A DNA stretch of 64,000 nt from Mactromeris polynyma (Eukaryota; Mollusca; Bivalvia; Venerida; Mactridae): assembly GCA_032209605.1 (NCBI GenBank), contig JASFXZ010000001.1, positions 38,506,619-38,570,618 on the forward strand, given 5' to 3'. How positions within the stretch are numbered: the first letter of the stretch is position 1; each line of letters opens with the position of its first letter. The position numbers and the translations under genes are program-made. The notes under the pieces were generated by a model. It did not search any database and was not told the DNA's origin. It saw nothing but the letters and a program-made list of their open reading frames with translations. Positions 39,715 through 53,800 of this stretch are shown here, one piece after another.

Positions 39715-41286
39715 ACCCGGTAGATATTACACAGTATCTACAGAATACTCTAAATTTAGAAACATTTAGAAAAATCAATTTCCATAACTGAATTCATATA
39801 AAACTCGAAACCCACGCCACATCAGTTTAATAAGTTCAAAATGTATACGTTCAGTAATAGTTAAGCATCAGTAGTCATTCAGCATTAAAGAATACACAAT
39901 TCACAGTAAATCATTTAAACTGTAAATTACATTTATAGGAAGAATGTTTGCCAGGATTTTAACAATCAATAGCTTGGAAGCAATGTATTTGAAACCATAA
40001 ACAGAATAATTGCCAATTTCTACGTCAGATAAAGCTCAGTGTAACATAATTATTCCCGCATGGATGGCAAGGATGCTAAGTTACATTAAACGCAAACGAT
40101 ATTATAAGACTGGTATTTGAAATATTCCACAAGGGAGGTTACTAGGTATACAGTTGTTAAAATCGCTCATATAAATTTTTTCATCTTAGGGCATGTTTTT
40201 TTATTTTTTCGATACTCTGAAACAGAACATATCTGATTTTTCGCCAAAATATAAAAAGGAAATCTGAAAGGAGGGGACAATTTTTTCCAAGCTTCAACCA
40301 TATTCGTGAGTCAACAACGACATTTAATTTGCCTGTAACTTAGCGTTCCATGAACAGATGCATAAATAACTGGTAAATGTGAGCACCTAACTGTTCAAGA
40401 TGGAGAAACGAAGATTTTTGTTGGGCCAGTCTCAAAATTCAAGCCACTGATTGTTTGTTTATAAGTAGACCCTTAAAACTCACCTTTGACAGTGATACAT
40501 TCTGAGACTGGTCAGAGCTTCATTTAAACCTTTAGCCAAGTACCGATGCGAGTCTTAACTGTAAACTTTCTCCCAAAAGATTCAAGGATCATTAAAAAAG
40601 TTTCGAATTTTACTTCAACAATTTTCCCTGAAGTTCCAAGATCTCAATAGCAATACAAAGTTGTGTCAAAAACATGGAAGCTTTGATTTAAATTAAGGTC
40701 TAAAAACAAATAGACAAAAATGACAATCAATATATCTCAATTCTAAAGCTGACAAAGGTGAACTGTTCTTGAATCTTTTCGATAAAATGCTGAACAGCAT
40801 GAAGCCAATTGTTTGTTGGGAAGGGATTTTCTAAAGATTTTCTAGGGGTTGTGCCCAACAACTCGTCGCATTATTTCCAGAACCCCATAACTTGTTTTTC
40901 TCCTTTTTGAGAAAAACAACTTTAAAGTGTATTACCATCTCGAGATAATTGCTACATACGAGGTTATGGAATTGCATTTTATTTAAGTAATGTGCATTCC
41001 AGAACAATATAGTTATAGTACAGATAGAAAGAGCTCGGAAAGACGGTTTCAACGATACCTGAAATACTCAAAATCGCCAAAAATTGAGTAACAGGGTTCT
41101 GGTAATAAGGCGACAAACTGTTGATTCAAAATTTTGTTGAGAATACTGCTACGCTGTGTTCCCTATGCCTATTGGTCAATATTTTACAAAACATGTTTCA
41201 TTGACCGAGTACTTCACTGTGTATTTACTACTCTCAAGTAAATAAAAACAAACTATATGTATGTTAGTTTTGCACTGTTTTCTCAC

Positions 41287-41374
41287 CTGGGTGGGGCCCA
41301 GTCATGACGGGTAGCATCAAGCAATGTTCCGACGTATGTCTTACCACGCCATGTGACATTCACAACAAGTACTC
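41287..41374 (-). CDS. ZNF608/ZNF609 homologue, coding exon 3 (core of conserved block)
   Basis: An 88-base exon, too short for an open-reading-frame scan. The acceptor is TTTTTTACAG before GAGTAC and the donor is CCCAG followed by GTGAGA. Joined to exon 2 it completes a glycine codon and reads [18 protein letters not shown] (residues 219-236), then [10 protein letters not shown]. The arginine at 247 is completed by the first base of exon 4. This is the most conserved stretch of the ZNF608/609 family, and the two split codons both come out as the expected residues, which confirms the splice sites. It lies about 4.4 kb below exon 2 and 7.9 kb above exon 4. Confidence 0.95.
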
Positions 41375-44237
41375 CTGTAAAAAATAAACAGTTACTATGG
41401 TAACGTATACAAGATTTTTTTATAAAAGGACCAGTGAATTGTTTTACATATCATAAGGCATGAATTAGTTATTAAGCAACTAACAGTAACACAGAACCTA
41501 GAAACCCCAGGGAATCATCTTTCATAAATTGCTTGTTTCTTGCTCTCCACCCAACCACCTAATTTAATAGCTTTTTTTGCATTTTTCCCAGTAGGAATTT
41601 TTTCCTGTCTTTTACGCAATTTATAACGGTGATTATATTGACAACATGTAAATAAGTAAGTGACTTCATTAACACAACCAAAGTATTGACAGTTGGTGCA
41701 ACAACCATTTCATTAAAGATGGCCGACTTGTGCACACACATATACTGTATACATCAATTTCTACAATTAATTTTCAATATAAGCTCATATCTTACGTCAA
41801 ACAAAAAATATAATAGTTATGTTCATTCGCTTATCTTTGTGCAAAACTTGGTAGATTCAGTCGATTTCAATTCCCTATAAATCAAGTATTTTTTAGGACC
41901 CAGGAGTCCATATCTATTGATACATCAATTTTTCTTTCGAAAGCCTTTGTCTGCATAGGACATCAAACCTGATTAATTCAGCAATATATTTTAATGCAGA
42001 CCAATTTCGTGCAAATTCAAAAGCTTTCATCGCAATGCATAAATTGCGGTTATCTAATATTCACATAACATGTAGTGAGAAACGTGTCAATACACTAGCT
42101 GAACGTATCTTCTTATAAACAGTGTATATACCATCTACATGACATTGCAATACATGTGTGTGTATACATTAGACTCAGTTAATATTTTATTACTTTCGTA
42201 TGACACAAATGACACAAGTTGTTACATCTATAAATCACCCCGACAAAAATCTAAATGCTAACAGACCATAGTCTAACACAAGTGTACCACATCTGACAAG
42301 TCGGAACATAAATTTTATGTCAAGATTACGCATACTAAATGTCAACATACCGAAGCAACTGACGGCAAACTCAACAACATCGGTATGTTATCAATTTTCC
42401 TCGGAGCTTTGTCTATACTATGATTTATCTGAACCAGTGTACATATAAGCAAACAAATAGATTTTTTAATAGAGCTGTTAAGTACCGTAAGCGTAACAAT
42501 GACATAAAGCCATGATTAGATTAACTTACCAGACTTAGCTAGTGCAGTGAAGTGCAAATAATTTGGTGTATAAAATTAATACCTAATCCTTTAGCTAAAT
42601 ATGGACTATTTTGACAAGAGCTAATCTCTAAACTTGTATAATTTTTACACAGTTGAGAACGTTAGGATTTAATGGGGATATGATAATCCTACCTTAACTT
42701 TAAACTATAGTTAGGTAATTGATTCTTAATTAACGCTGTAATAATAATTCAATGCAATGCTGTAATAATCAGTCAAACTTGCTAATTATAAAGAACAACA
42801 ATAAAAAGAATACTTGGATAATTTAAAAGTAACACATTTTAAGTCCCTAAATGCATATATTGCATTTTAATTCATGATGAATAATAGCCAACACTTACGG
42901 TAGTAAAAACGGATAAAGAGAACAGTTTTTCGAAGTTCCATACATGGGTCTTCCTAATAAGGAAATTTAACAAGTCACAAAATGTCGCCAGAATATTTAA
43001 AGTAGTCATATATAAACTTTAACTAATTGGTATTAATTAATCAATCTGTTTTAAAGTCATTATAAAAAATATCAATTATTTAAATTTTATTTTGCTTGCA
43101 AGGGAATTAAAATAAAATCAAGAGGAAATAATTAGTTAAAATATTTGATTAATATGAAATTGAACAAATAATTGTAACGAAAGAACATTATCGGTATTTT
43201 TAGACAAATTCAGCAGTATATAATGCAAACATATAGATTTCTTTTCCATTTGGGACAAAGAAAGAAAAGGAGGTTTTAACAAACAGACTTCAGGTTTCAT
43301 TGCAGTGAAAATATTTTAACAGTTTGGTATTTAAATTGCTATCATTAAATTATGTCCAACTTAACGTTATAGAATTTTCAATGAGCATTAATATAATCAT
43401 TACTAGTAATTTAATTACAATAACGAGTGTTTATCTCATTAATTATCATTACATAATAAAAATGTGGCAATTTAACAATTGGCCTGCTTTGTCACGTATG
43501 CCATTAAATACTGTTTCGAATATCGTGATGCGAATGAATATTAAATTAATTATGTAAAGCTCGCAGGAGTTAGACCAAAAGCATAAGGTGTGAGAAATTT
43601 CTCAAAACTCATTAACTCATGGTAGATAAAAAATTCTAAATAGGAAGTCATTAGCGATAATCAAATATTCATGTTAAGTGATATATTCCATTTAGACACT
43701 GGAAGAAATGCAGTCTCATCTTTTATAGAAATATTTTTGTTGAGTAAATTTCTCATTTTAAATGAAAGATGCTTATATTAACAAAGAGCACGGCATTTAG
43801 AAGACTTCATTTAATTTCTTTTTTTATGTCTTAATATTTCAATACCTTACACATTACGTTTTTGTTTAATAACCCACACTCATTCTTAAATCAAAATGCT
43901 TTCTATTAACCTCCTACTTGTCAGCCATATCTAGATGTTGAGAAGTCTACAACAATTACTGCTCTAACTCTAAAGTCTCTCAATTGTTTCTCAAGTATTT
44001 ATGTACAGTAATAACCACTTTACGCACTCAAAGGGAAATTTATTCTAACAGGAAATTCATTCTAATCAAAAACATTTGTGACACATTATTGAGAAACAGT
44101 TGACTACAATAAACAGGTTATATGTAGTATTTATGTACTTAAGACTGCATGTTATCATCCATATTCAGGAAAGAAAGTACCATACACTTCCTTATTGAAA
44201 CACCAAATTGCTTTCACTAGATTTAAACTTATCCATT

Positions 44238-44558
44238 CAGGGCTCTAGAAATACACGTCCCGGACTAAGTCTAATGCTGAATCGGGCTACCAAGATTTGA
44301 GTAGAAGTTAGTCCCAGACAAGTCTGTTTTTAAAGCTTACCAACATCAGCAACTGTTCAGTTATAAGTCAAACCTCAGAATCCCACAAACACATACATGT
44401 GATTATTAATTTTAGATTGTGAAGCTATCATTGTGTGCTTATTTGTTACTAAATTGACCGATATTCTCGAACAACTAGCTTCTTATGTTGGACAAGTCAA
44501 ATTTTACATTTCCATTAGTCTGGTACAAGTGTCTTTGAAAAAGAATTCCAGAGCCCTG
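44238..44558. mobile_element. hAT-like non-autonomous element with CCATT flanks
   Basis: 321 bases bounded by CAGGGCTCTAGAA and the reverse complement of CAGGGCTCTGGAA. An exact 5-base direct repeat CCATT flanks it (44233-44237 and 44559-44563). CAGGG termini are typical of hAT elements. A 5-base duplication is short for hAT, where 8 is usual, but hAT5-type elements have it. Confidence 0.8.
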
Positions 44559-44808
44559 CCATTGTACACTGATTGTGAAACCAATTGAAACAACTTATAT
44601 AGATGAAGGATTAGGCTGTAACCTGGGAACGCCACATTCACGAGACAAAGCCTGAGACACTACACAGATCCCAGGGAAACAACAGCATACAACACATTCG
44701 GCGTTGAGGATGTCTGTAAGGGCATACAATGGGAAAGGGGAAGGAAGGAGTTGTCTGACTAATAAACAAAAACAACCATGGAGAATTGGAGAGAACAATT
44801 AGACAGGA

Positions 44809-44827
44809 GGGGGGGGGGGGGGGGGGG
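44809..44827. repeat. Poly-G run (19 bases)
   Basis: Uninterrupted G tract on the plus strand, C on the transcript strand of intron 2. Its length in the assembly may not be exact. Confidence 0.95.
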
Positions 44828-45161
44828 AGGGATGTAATGGAGGGAAAACATCACAGGACAAACCAAGCACCAGCAAGCAGACCAATTGGACAGAAGGACA
44901 CACAAAACTCTCAATGGCTGCATTCTGTGTTTCTAACCAGGCCTTGCTCCAAATTCAGGGATTGTAATAAGAGCAAGAATTATGTCCATGGCAGGATTTG
45001 AACATGCAACTTTAAGCTTGCAACATTATGATGATTAAAAAAAATACTGAACTATCAAATGTTTACGAGAACATTTGATACAAAGAGAGCCTAGCCGAAT
45101 GATATTGAAGGTATTGAATGTCGGGTGCACATCAATGTAACACAATATTGGTAAAGAAATA

Positions 45162-45343
45162 CAGTCGAAACTCGCTCATTCGAATTCATCGGGTCTGACA
45201 TTTTATTTCGAACAATACATGGTTTCGAATAGCCCATTTTAATTCGACATGCATAAGAAGATGCATCGGGACATGATACTTATTTCGGATAACACTGGGC
45301 ATTCGGATAGAAGGTTCAATGTCGAATAAACAAGGTTTAACTG
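45162..45343. mobile_element. pogo/Tigger-like MITE of a second subfamily
   Basis: 182 bases bounded by CAGTCGAAACTCGCTCATTC and the reverse complement of CAGTTAAACCTTGTTTATTC, with TA on both sides (45160-45161 and 45344-45345). The interior differs from the 28781 and 48546 copies and repeats TTCGAAT/TTCGGAT-type motifs. Confidence 0.85.
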
Positions 45344-45775
45344 TAGTCAATAAAAGTTTTGCAAGAAACCCACTACAGCACAGTAAGTGAGATGAGGAAG
45401 TGATTCAAGTTAACTTATCAAGCAAATTGAGGTTTCATGCTTGCAGTTAAACACACAAGAGCCTTTAACCAAGTTTTATTACCAACAGCTCTCTTGATTC
45501 TACAGCAACTGATCATGTAATTTAAGACTAAAGAATTCCGGATACCTGTGAATTTTGCTGATAAGCCCTAAACAGCTTGAAGTTGATCAATCATAACAGG
45601 CTGTATCCCAAAAATAAAGTTATATCCATTTCCTTCATTTACTGTACAAAACATCATGACATTTAGGTAGATGACTTTAGATTCCATTTATTCACAGAGA
45701 AAAGTGTATTAAATATCTCTTCAGGTCAGGTTAATAACAAATCTTACTGTAACAACCATTTTATAAAATGCTTAC

Positions 45776-45956
45776 CATTCTCAGATTCATGCCACACAAT
45801 ACCCTCAAGTGTGACCTGCGTTCCTGGCTCGCAAGGACCAAGACAATCGGGGTCTGTAACCACGGCAACATCATGTGTGTCTGTTGATGCATCATGGGAG
45901 CCAAGATTCGACGGTGTCGCAGTCATAGCTGTGAGAGTGGAACTGGTATCCACCGA
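45776..45956 (-). CDS. ZNF608/ZNF609 homologue, coding exon 2 (first part of conserved block)
   Basis: Encodes residues 158-217 and the first base of codon 218. The acceptor is TTTGTTTCAG before TCGGTG (phase 0, matching exon 1), with a CTAACC branch-point-like motif upstream; the donor is GAATG followed by GTAAGC. The product contains [10 protein letters not shown] (residues 195-204) and LEGIVWHE (207-214), nearly identical to ZNF608/609, where this block also follows a poorly conserved linker. The preceding [14 protein letters not shown] aligns with the family's SVGVNTC-type segment. No enzymatic role is known for this block; its strong conservation implies a fold or partner-binding surface. 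The exon is only 181 bases long and is recognised by homology and by phase continuity on both sides. Confidence 0.93.
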
Positions 45957-48545
45957 CTGAAACAAAGAACGGATCTGGTTAGACTGGTTAGACCATCGAT
46001 CTTTACACATCTATTCTCTATTTTTGTTAATTCATGTTTAACTACAAGTGTCGTCAAAAAGAGAATATTATAAAAGTGTCTAACATGGTGGTACATGGCT
46101 TAAAAAACCTGACATGTATCAAAATTATTCCGTTCATTAGAGCAAATAATGAGTATAACCTTGTATACATAGGAAAAGCACATGTATAGGATCGACGATG
46201 CCCTATCAAACTAGTGAACTTCATAGACTGATGTTTATATGATATAGATGGTTGAAGCTGCTAATTGGAGGGATTATTAATGCTGTGTGTGAGGTCTAAT
46301 GACTAAAATACTCACTCAACCCACATTCATTCACAGTCACACGTACGTAATGATCAATGTAAGACTTTCCAACAATAGGGAAAGCCTGGATTGAGCCTCC
46401 TTAATTCTCAACATAAGTCAAACATTTCTAAACTATTTTGATACTTTTCAGGGTTTTCCGTTGGATTTTTCAAATGGGGGTCCTGAGCACTCCCACATTT
46501 GCAAATCTGAGAGTCGCTGATACAGTCTGGCCGTCACAAGAGTAAATATTTGCCTGCGACATGTTTCCATCATGATAAGCCATTGTGATCATGTATTATC
46601 AAGCTGCTTGCAAGTTGCAAGCACTGAGACATTATTAGGTGAAAATGGCCAGTTTGTCGAAATCGTCTAATCGGTCACTTTCGGGTCCTACGAATGCACA
46701 CATGTTCATAAATTCAGGTCATTGACCTGAAGATTGTGTCAGAGACATAGAAACACATTCACCCAAAGACAAATATACATACATAGAAAGTAAATAATGC
46801 AGTCTAGAGAACAAAAGTGTGAAAAAACAATTTTAAGAAAATCAGACTACACGATTTTTAGTCAAAATTTCAATCCTTTCTGAATGATGGGAATATAGTA
46901 TGCGTTATCTGCCACAGCCATTATCAATGCCTTGTTGTCATAACGATGTAAGTAATGACTTTTTAATGAATTTGAAAACAAATGCATTTTGCTATTATGT
47001 GTCATATCCGTAGACTGAAATAGATTATAGAAGAAAATGAAATGCAATTGTTATGAATTGTTCTACAAAACAATTGATGGTTTTATCATAATAACAATGA
47101 CATTCCCATATCATAAAATCACGAACATTTTGCCGAGACAATTGAGACAATTCAAACATAATGCACACAACAATGAAAGGTCAAATAGCGTATTACTTTA
47201 GGCCATAATTTTTTTTTCAACTGAATTTAGTGACATCACACAAAGAAATGTGCTGTTCTGTCCAAATATGGGCGTGCATGAACAAAATCATGAATTGAAG
47301 TAAATCCGACTTAATAATGATTACTGTTTATCTCTATAGCAGTGTTAAGTTTATCATTATTTGAGATATGACATTGTTTAGAATTATAATTCACAGTAAG
47401 CTGCAAACTTAATCAGATAGCGGAATAATATGAAGGTAAATCGCTGGAGGGGAACAGCGTAATTTAATCTAGCCAAGGGCTATTTTCTTTTCTATGTGAA
47501 GTACTATCAACTAAATAGCCATTGTAGACAGGTAATGAATGAACATAAATGTTTCATACACACAACTGAGACTTGTGTATTACATCGAGACTTGTGTATT
47601 AAGTTGTTATATACGCACTCTGGTGTATTCAATTGTAACACACGGCTGTCATGATAATGATTTTTAATTTATACAAAAAGTTATCATATACCAGCAACAT
47701 TATAGGAACTGCCATGGTTAAAAATTACAAAAAAACATTTGAGAAACGAATCCACATCAACGCAATGTAGATATGCTTTACAAGTGTGTGTTAACAGTAA
47801 CACAAACGCCTATGTATACGAATGTACAACACAGGCATATGTGACCTATCAGAGGCTATAAATAAAACAAGCGTATGTTACCTTTTTTCTCATAATCAAA
47901 CTCCACTAAATACAGGGGGACACACATTAAATATTAGATAAACGAATACACATTCCGACAGTACAATCCACTGACTTAAACTTAATGTACACCTTGGTGT
48001 ACCACACGACTTTGAAATACAGCTTTGTGTAGCATTCCCAATCAATTTATTTTTCACAGTTGGTAAATCACACAATATCAATACAAACTGGTTTCAATGA
48101 AATTGAACAGACGACCAATAATATTGACTGTATAGTTGGGTTACAAACACATGTCGATTTTTCCACCCTTGAGACCTATTTAATACATTTTTGCACTCTC
48201 AACCATTTAGTCGTTAAATGACATTGAAAACCAATAAACCTTGGACTTAATAGTCAATATTATACATTATAATCATCACAGTCGTTTAATAATTGTGAAA
48301 ATACACAATAATAGGATTAGAACTTTCATTTAAGAATTTACAACCTACCAACAATGGTATACTTGAAGTTATTACATGATTAAATTAACCAATTGTTACG
48401 AAGTGATTTTTAATTGGCTTCAAGTTTTCGGCTTTGTGTCTAAGTGGAATATGAAGTTTAATTTTTGAAGTTTAAAGACATTATCTAACAGCAACATAAT
48501 TCTCATCCTTATGTTCAATTTTATTATTGAATAATGAAATAAATA

Positions 48546-48730
48546 CAATAAAACCTCAATAATAAGACCACCATTGGGACTCTTGATAACTGGTCTTAAT
48601 ATTGAGGTGGTCTTAATATTGAGGTTGAATAAAGAGCAAAACAGTGAAAATGGACTTGAAAATTGTGTTCTTAATTTTGAGGTTGTCTTAATTATTATTG
48701 AGGTGGTCTTTAAGTGAGGTTTCACAGTTA
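48546..48730. mobile_element. pogo/Tigger-like MITE, copy 2 (intron 1), opposite orientation
   Basis: Reverse-complement relative of the copy at 28781-28942 over its whole length, including the interior AATAAAGAGCAAAACAGTGA segment. The left terminus has drifted to CAATAAAACCTCAATAATAA; the right end is less regular. Confidence 0.8.
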
Positions 48731-49021
48731 GACATATTAATTTCAAAGAAAAACATACACTTAAAACAATTGGTATTTGACTATTCCATGTAAACAGTTT
48801 AATATGTTAAGTCTTTTAAGTTCATAAGTTTGTTTTCCTTAAACCATCAAGAATATACAGAAACTAATGAGTAAATTGCAAAAAATTATCAAATTAAAAC
48901 ATACACTTTTAATTAAAATGTCATTAGAGTTTTCATGCATGAAATTAAATTTACTATGCTGTAATATTATTTCATTTACATACTAGATATATGCTAGCTA
49001 AATGGTACATTATCTATGTGG

Positions 49022-49100
49022 CTCAGTAGCTAAGGCAACACACCTCTAAAATGATAATTAGGCCATCCTTAAAAAATTAATGGTTTGTAGCATTCCTGTA
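49022..49100. mobile_element. tRNA-like half followed by a Harbinger-like end
   Basis: GTGGCTCAGTAGCTAAGGCA has A-box character. About 30 bases later ATTAGGCCATCCTTAAAAAA matches the left terminus of the Harbinger-like MITEs at 14776 and 16337. No right end was found. Confidence 0.35.
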
Positions 49101-50540
49101 ACAATCTTTGGGTTGGGTTAGACAGGTGATTGCAATTATGTTAGTGTTCTTTTAGATCTTAGTAACTAAACAAACGTTGCTCAAAAGATCAAAAGTAATC
49201 GAAACACTTGCCAATTCATATCGGTCATTCAAGTAACATAAGGATGACCGGCCTCCCCTGACTCCACTCATCGGAATTTATGATGAGTACAAATGCCTCC
49301 TAATGCCATCATTTTTCAGAGACATATTCACCCAAATTTGTACAAACCCTGACTTTAATTGTGATTTATAGGATTAAACATACAAGGAAATATTTATAAG
49401 TATTGAATAATTTGTTTTTTTTCTATTTGAAGAGCAGAAGATTGTTTTTAAGAATTATGATGTACATTCTGACACAACAACTTCATTTTGTAGCTTACTT
49501 TCGCATCTGGTTCTCGATATTTTGAATTGCTATAAAAAGAAAAGTAAACATTCCATTTTAATACTTTTGGTATTAAATGAAGGTTGAAAAAAATATATCA
49601 GTTAGAAAATGTAAAAACATGAAAATGGAACGATTTGGTCACTAATACAGATTTTGTCGTGGCACAGCACAATTATAATAATGATACAATGATGGTAATT
49701 AGTTAATCTAATTAAGATAACTAGCACGAGTTATACAGAGAGTGAGGTGGAGAACCTAACAATTAAGCGGTAATGCAATGCAATGATGTCTATCAAACGG
49801 AACAAGGCACAGACATTTTTACAGTCTCATTAGAAGAAAGGCTGTCAGAGTACAATTCATAAAACAGACAACTTAATTTTCCACAAACAGTGGTGAAGTA
49901 AAAAAAGAGATTTTTTAATTCATTACCTCAAAAAACTTGTCCTGTGCTTTTCCTTCACTAAGCGAGCCTTTTCTCTAACAATTAAGAATTTAATGCATAA
50001 CAATGGATTTCGACGACAAATTCACAGAATTAGAACTGTGTGAATGAGAGATTAAACATTTTTAATACGACAAAGTTAGTCCCACTTTCAACTAAGAAGT
50101 CATACTGCTCCGATTTGTATTTGATATGAAGTATTATTTGCCCTCATTTATAAAGTTGATAGTAAATGGACCTATCTGAAATTATCCGAGAGTATATATA
50201 AGGCATATTGTTTATTGCGCTGGTATTAAGATAAATTTAAATCTGCTCTAATCTGATTTTATCGCGCTGACTCTCAACCTATAGGTAAGGTATACAAAAC
50301 CATTGACAGACCAATCTTACATATCTATCTAATCTCTAGATTAAATATATGTCTGTATACATAATCGGAAAATTTATTTTTGAAATTTATAATTCATTGT
50401 ATTGAAAACACAATATGCGCATTGATGTAATAACGTTTCATTAATATTTTATAACTGCTCACTTTTTGAATACAATAAATGGGGGGGGGAAGCCCAGGAC
50501 AGTTATCATAGTAAGCGATATAAAAAGTCGGTTCATTCTA

Positions 50541-50840
50541 TCACCACCAACATCATCATTACCATCAACACCATTCTAAATGTCATCATCATCGGCAACA
50601 ACGACAACACTTAAAATCATCATCGTATTAATTATTACCAACACTATCACCACGAACAACAACACCCAAACCAACATCAGCATTTGAACATCATCATTAT
50701 GACAATATCATCATCATAATTATCTACACACACAATATCAACATTAACATCATCATCATCATTTATATATATTTATCTACACAAACAATATAATCATCAT
50801 CAACAACAACAACAGCATCATCATTATGGACAGGTTCTAT
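50541..50840. repeat. Degenerate ATC/CAA triplet-rich region
   Basis: Long interspersed runs of CATCAT, CAACAA and ATCACC triplets on the plus strand with no constant unit; an old microsatellite in intron 1. Confidence 0.85.
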
Positions 50841-53800
50841 TCCATATCAGTGTCACAACATTATACAATCATTTGTATCATTTGCTTCATTATCATCCTC
50901 ATCATCTTGGCCAAATAGACAACAGACTAAACTAATTAACAAAACCATACTTATAACACGTTATAGTTTACAATATCATGACTGCAGCATTTAGGAAACA
51001 CGCTCTTTTTAACAGCCAACCGTCTTATATCGGTTTTCGTAATTAATTCCTGTAGCCAAAACAGAATGCTTCAACAACAATATTTGTTTACACAAATCAA
51101 TAATCATTAAGACCATGGAATCCATAGAGATGCCGACGAGACCGTGGGGGTAAAATAAATATAATGAGTCTATTTCAGTGAGAAGTAATTAATTAATATG
51201 CAAATTTTCAGATGTTAAGATACATTATTTGGCGAGACAGTTAGTTCAAATGCAACAATAATTGTTTGAGCCTATGTTATGATTACAGTTTATAATTAAT
51301 TTATTCAGTTCAAAATTAAAACTATTCCATTACATACAGAAATTTGAATAATATTACACTGATTTACATGCATTAAAATCTTTGTAATGATTTAAGCGAA
51401 ATTCTAGTTTATTTTAACAAATTCTCATTTATGTGACTCCCAAGCTGGTTCTTCATAAAACACTTCAGAACTTGTTGATTGGCAACCATTTTGAGTTTCA
51501 AAGATGTCAGTTTGTACAGCATGTGGCCTTATCCAGATGGTATGGAAATTGAAACCAACATTTTTTTTGAGTAAATTCATAAAAATGAAATAAAATAAAT
51601 TGTAAAAAAAAAAATTCTTTAGTCTTAATCAGACAGAACTACTTTTCCTTCTACATAATGTACAATAAAATTGTATAAAAACAACAAAATATTGTACCTT
51701 TTGTCTTAATTTCATCCACATTACACTTTTTTCACGCAAACAAACAAACCAATGTCTCAATGACAATGAACATCATAAATTGCAGTCAGTAATTGTAACT
51801 TCCCCACTTCCTCAAAACAACTCAAGTTTCAGCATGAACACAATGATATATACATACAAGCTTGCCTTCACTTAATCACTAACCTTTCTTTGTCTTATTA
51901 CGAAAGGGAAGGAAAATAGTTCCCTACTTCATACAGGACGATTGAGCCACCCACAGTTGACACAATAAGATTCGAGTGGGGTGCCTTGAGCCGAGAACCA
52001 GCGCTTTATACGATAAAGAATGGGGGAACCAATTTCTCTTTCACAACGTATCACATTACAAGTACTAATATTATTCCGTAAGTACTGAAAACTGACATGT
52101 ATGTATGAAACATTGTCTATCGTATTACACCCCTAAAATTAAGACCGAGGATTCTGGTATATATGTAAATAAGTTATGGCACCTTTCACAAACATCTTAT
52201 AGTTGACCTTAAAAAGTGGACTCTAAAAGTTCGTGTCAGCATCTATCAATAATTTATATATCGTAAAAAAATTCCACACTGAATTCTGGGATTGCACAAA
52301 CCATTATATACGCAGAGGAAATTTTTTTTTCGAAAGCACCAAACTGTAAGCCTTGAGAACGTCACCAATATCAAACATAAATACACACGGTTTATCACAC
52401 TTTCACAGCAATACAGTTATTAAAGTACCACACAAGTTGAACACAAAATATGAAATAAATTATATAAAAACCTTCCCATTTTAAATGACTCAAATAATTC
52501 TCAATATTAGTTTTATTAAAATGTACGCTAAAAGATAAAACAAATTTTACCAGAAAAGCATATTAAATTAAAATCATCTTATTTAACGGTTGTATTAGTT
52601 ACTTGTATTAATTCACATAAAAAATGTGAGTGTTAATAGAAAATCTTAAGGAAGATGTGTCATTTTCATCTGAAAAGAAGTCAAATGATTTCAAGAAGCT
52701 TACATCATATATAACTGTCTGGGAAGAGACAGGTGGATCAAAATATATGGCTTTCATTAAATGATTAACTGACTTAAATCATGAGATTTTCAATGTAGGA
52801 CAAAATGAAGGTATTGGACACAGCTGTCACATAAGAACATTATTCAAAGCCCGAGGGAATATGTGAAAATCCCTAATGTGAATTATCTGCACTCAAATCA
52901 TTGGAGAAAGAGATTTTGACTTAAAGCCCAAAATTGCCAGTTTCTACAGCATTAAGTAAAGGTATCTATCAACGAAAGACTGAGTGTGGAAACAAAATGT
53001 GCTTATTATTATTGAAATTATAGGTAATGAAATTAGTGTTAAAGGCATAGCAAGTATGAGAGTCAGATTTTTGAGGATGACCTCAGGACACAGACATGTG
53101 ATTTATGTCAATAATGCTGCGGTTTATAATTCAAACATCCAAGAAAACCGACTTAAAAACCAACTGATTACAATTAAAAATACAGTTTTTCTCGATTGAT
53201 TGGGAGGAAGTATTATAGGACAAAATCCCATTCAATGACCTTGTACTTGTGCTGTATACGTCACTACATAAAATACCGTACATATTATATTATAATATCA
53301 ATAGAAATAAGAGTTTTTTTTTACGCAATCCATCTTTTGTTTCCAAATTATCAATTTTGAATACTTTTCTATCGAGTCTATGGTAGACAGTGGCCAATTT
53401 AGGTGATGCTGTGTAAAAACAAAAGCAAACACACTGATACATTATTGTATATATAATTAACATACATGTGTGTAAATTGTATTCCATTAATTGTTATCTT
53501 ACATTAATTAGAGTACTTGTTATACCAGAGCAAAAACTTTAACACAAATAATGATTTCTCCCTGATATCTTTATCTATATCATAAAACAAGCTAGTCCCT
53601 ACAGTTGTCATACAGCTGATAATAGGATAATAAATTAGGCTGGCACATTGCCAACTCGTAGCCAATAAAATACCATTCAAACAGCATTTCCCAAGTCAAG
53701 CTATCTAAACATGAAATTATCAACATTTTTTGCCAATCTCTCTCTCCATACAAAGAACACCAGCCCTTCTGTGTGTGTGAGAAAAAAAACACATTTCATT

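Larger units (their letters stand above)
33409..41286 (-). other. Intron 3 of the ZNF608/609 homologue
   Basis: 7.9 kb, GTGAGA to TTTTCAG, phase 2. It contains two poly-C runs (35099-35109 and 39704-39714), a purine-rich stretch (38401-38670) and a tRNA-like A-box fragment near 36790. No coding exon or complete transposon was recognised. Confidence 0.9.
41375..45775 (-). other. Intron 2 of the ZNF608/609 homologue
   Basis: 4.4 kb, GTAAGC to ACAG, phase 1. It contains a hAT-like element (44238-44558), a 19-G homopolymer (44809-44827) and a pogo-like element (45162-45343). The rest (41375-44237) is AT-rich unique-looking sequence with no gene that I recognise. Confidence 0.9.

Noticed and set aside
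44960..45010. Antisense tRNA B-box-like GGATTTGAACATGC
   Set aside because: No matching A box at the right spacing; too weak for a SINE call.
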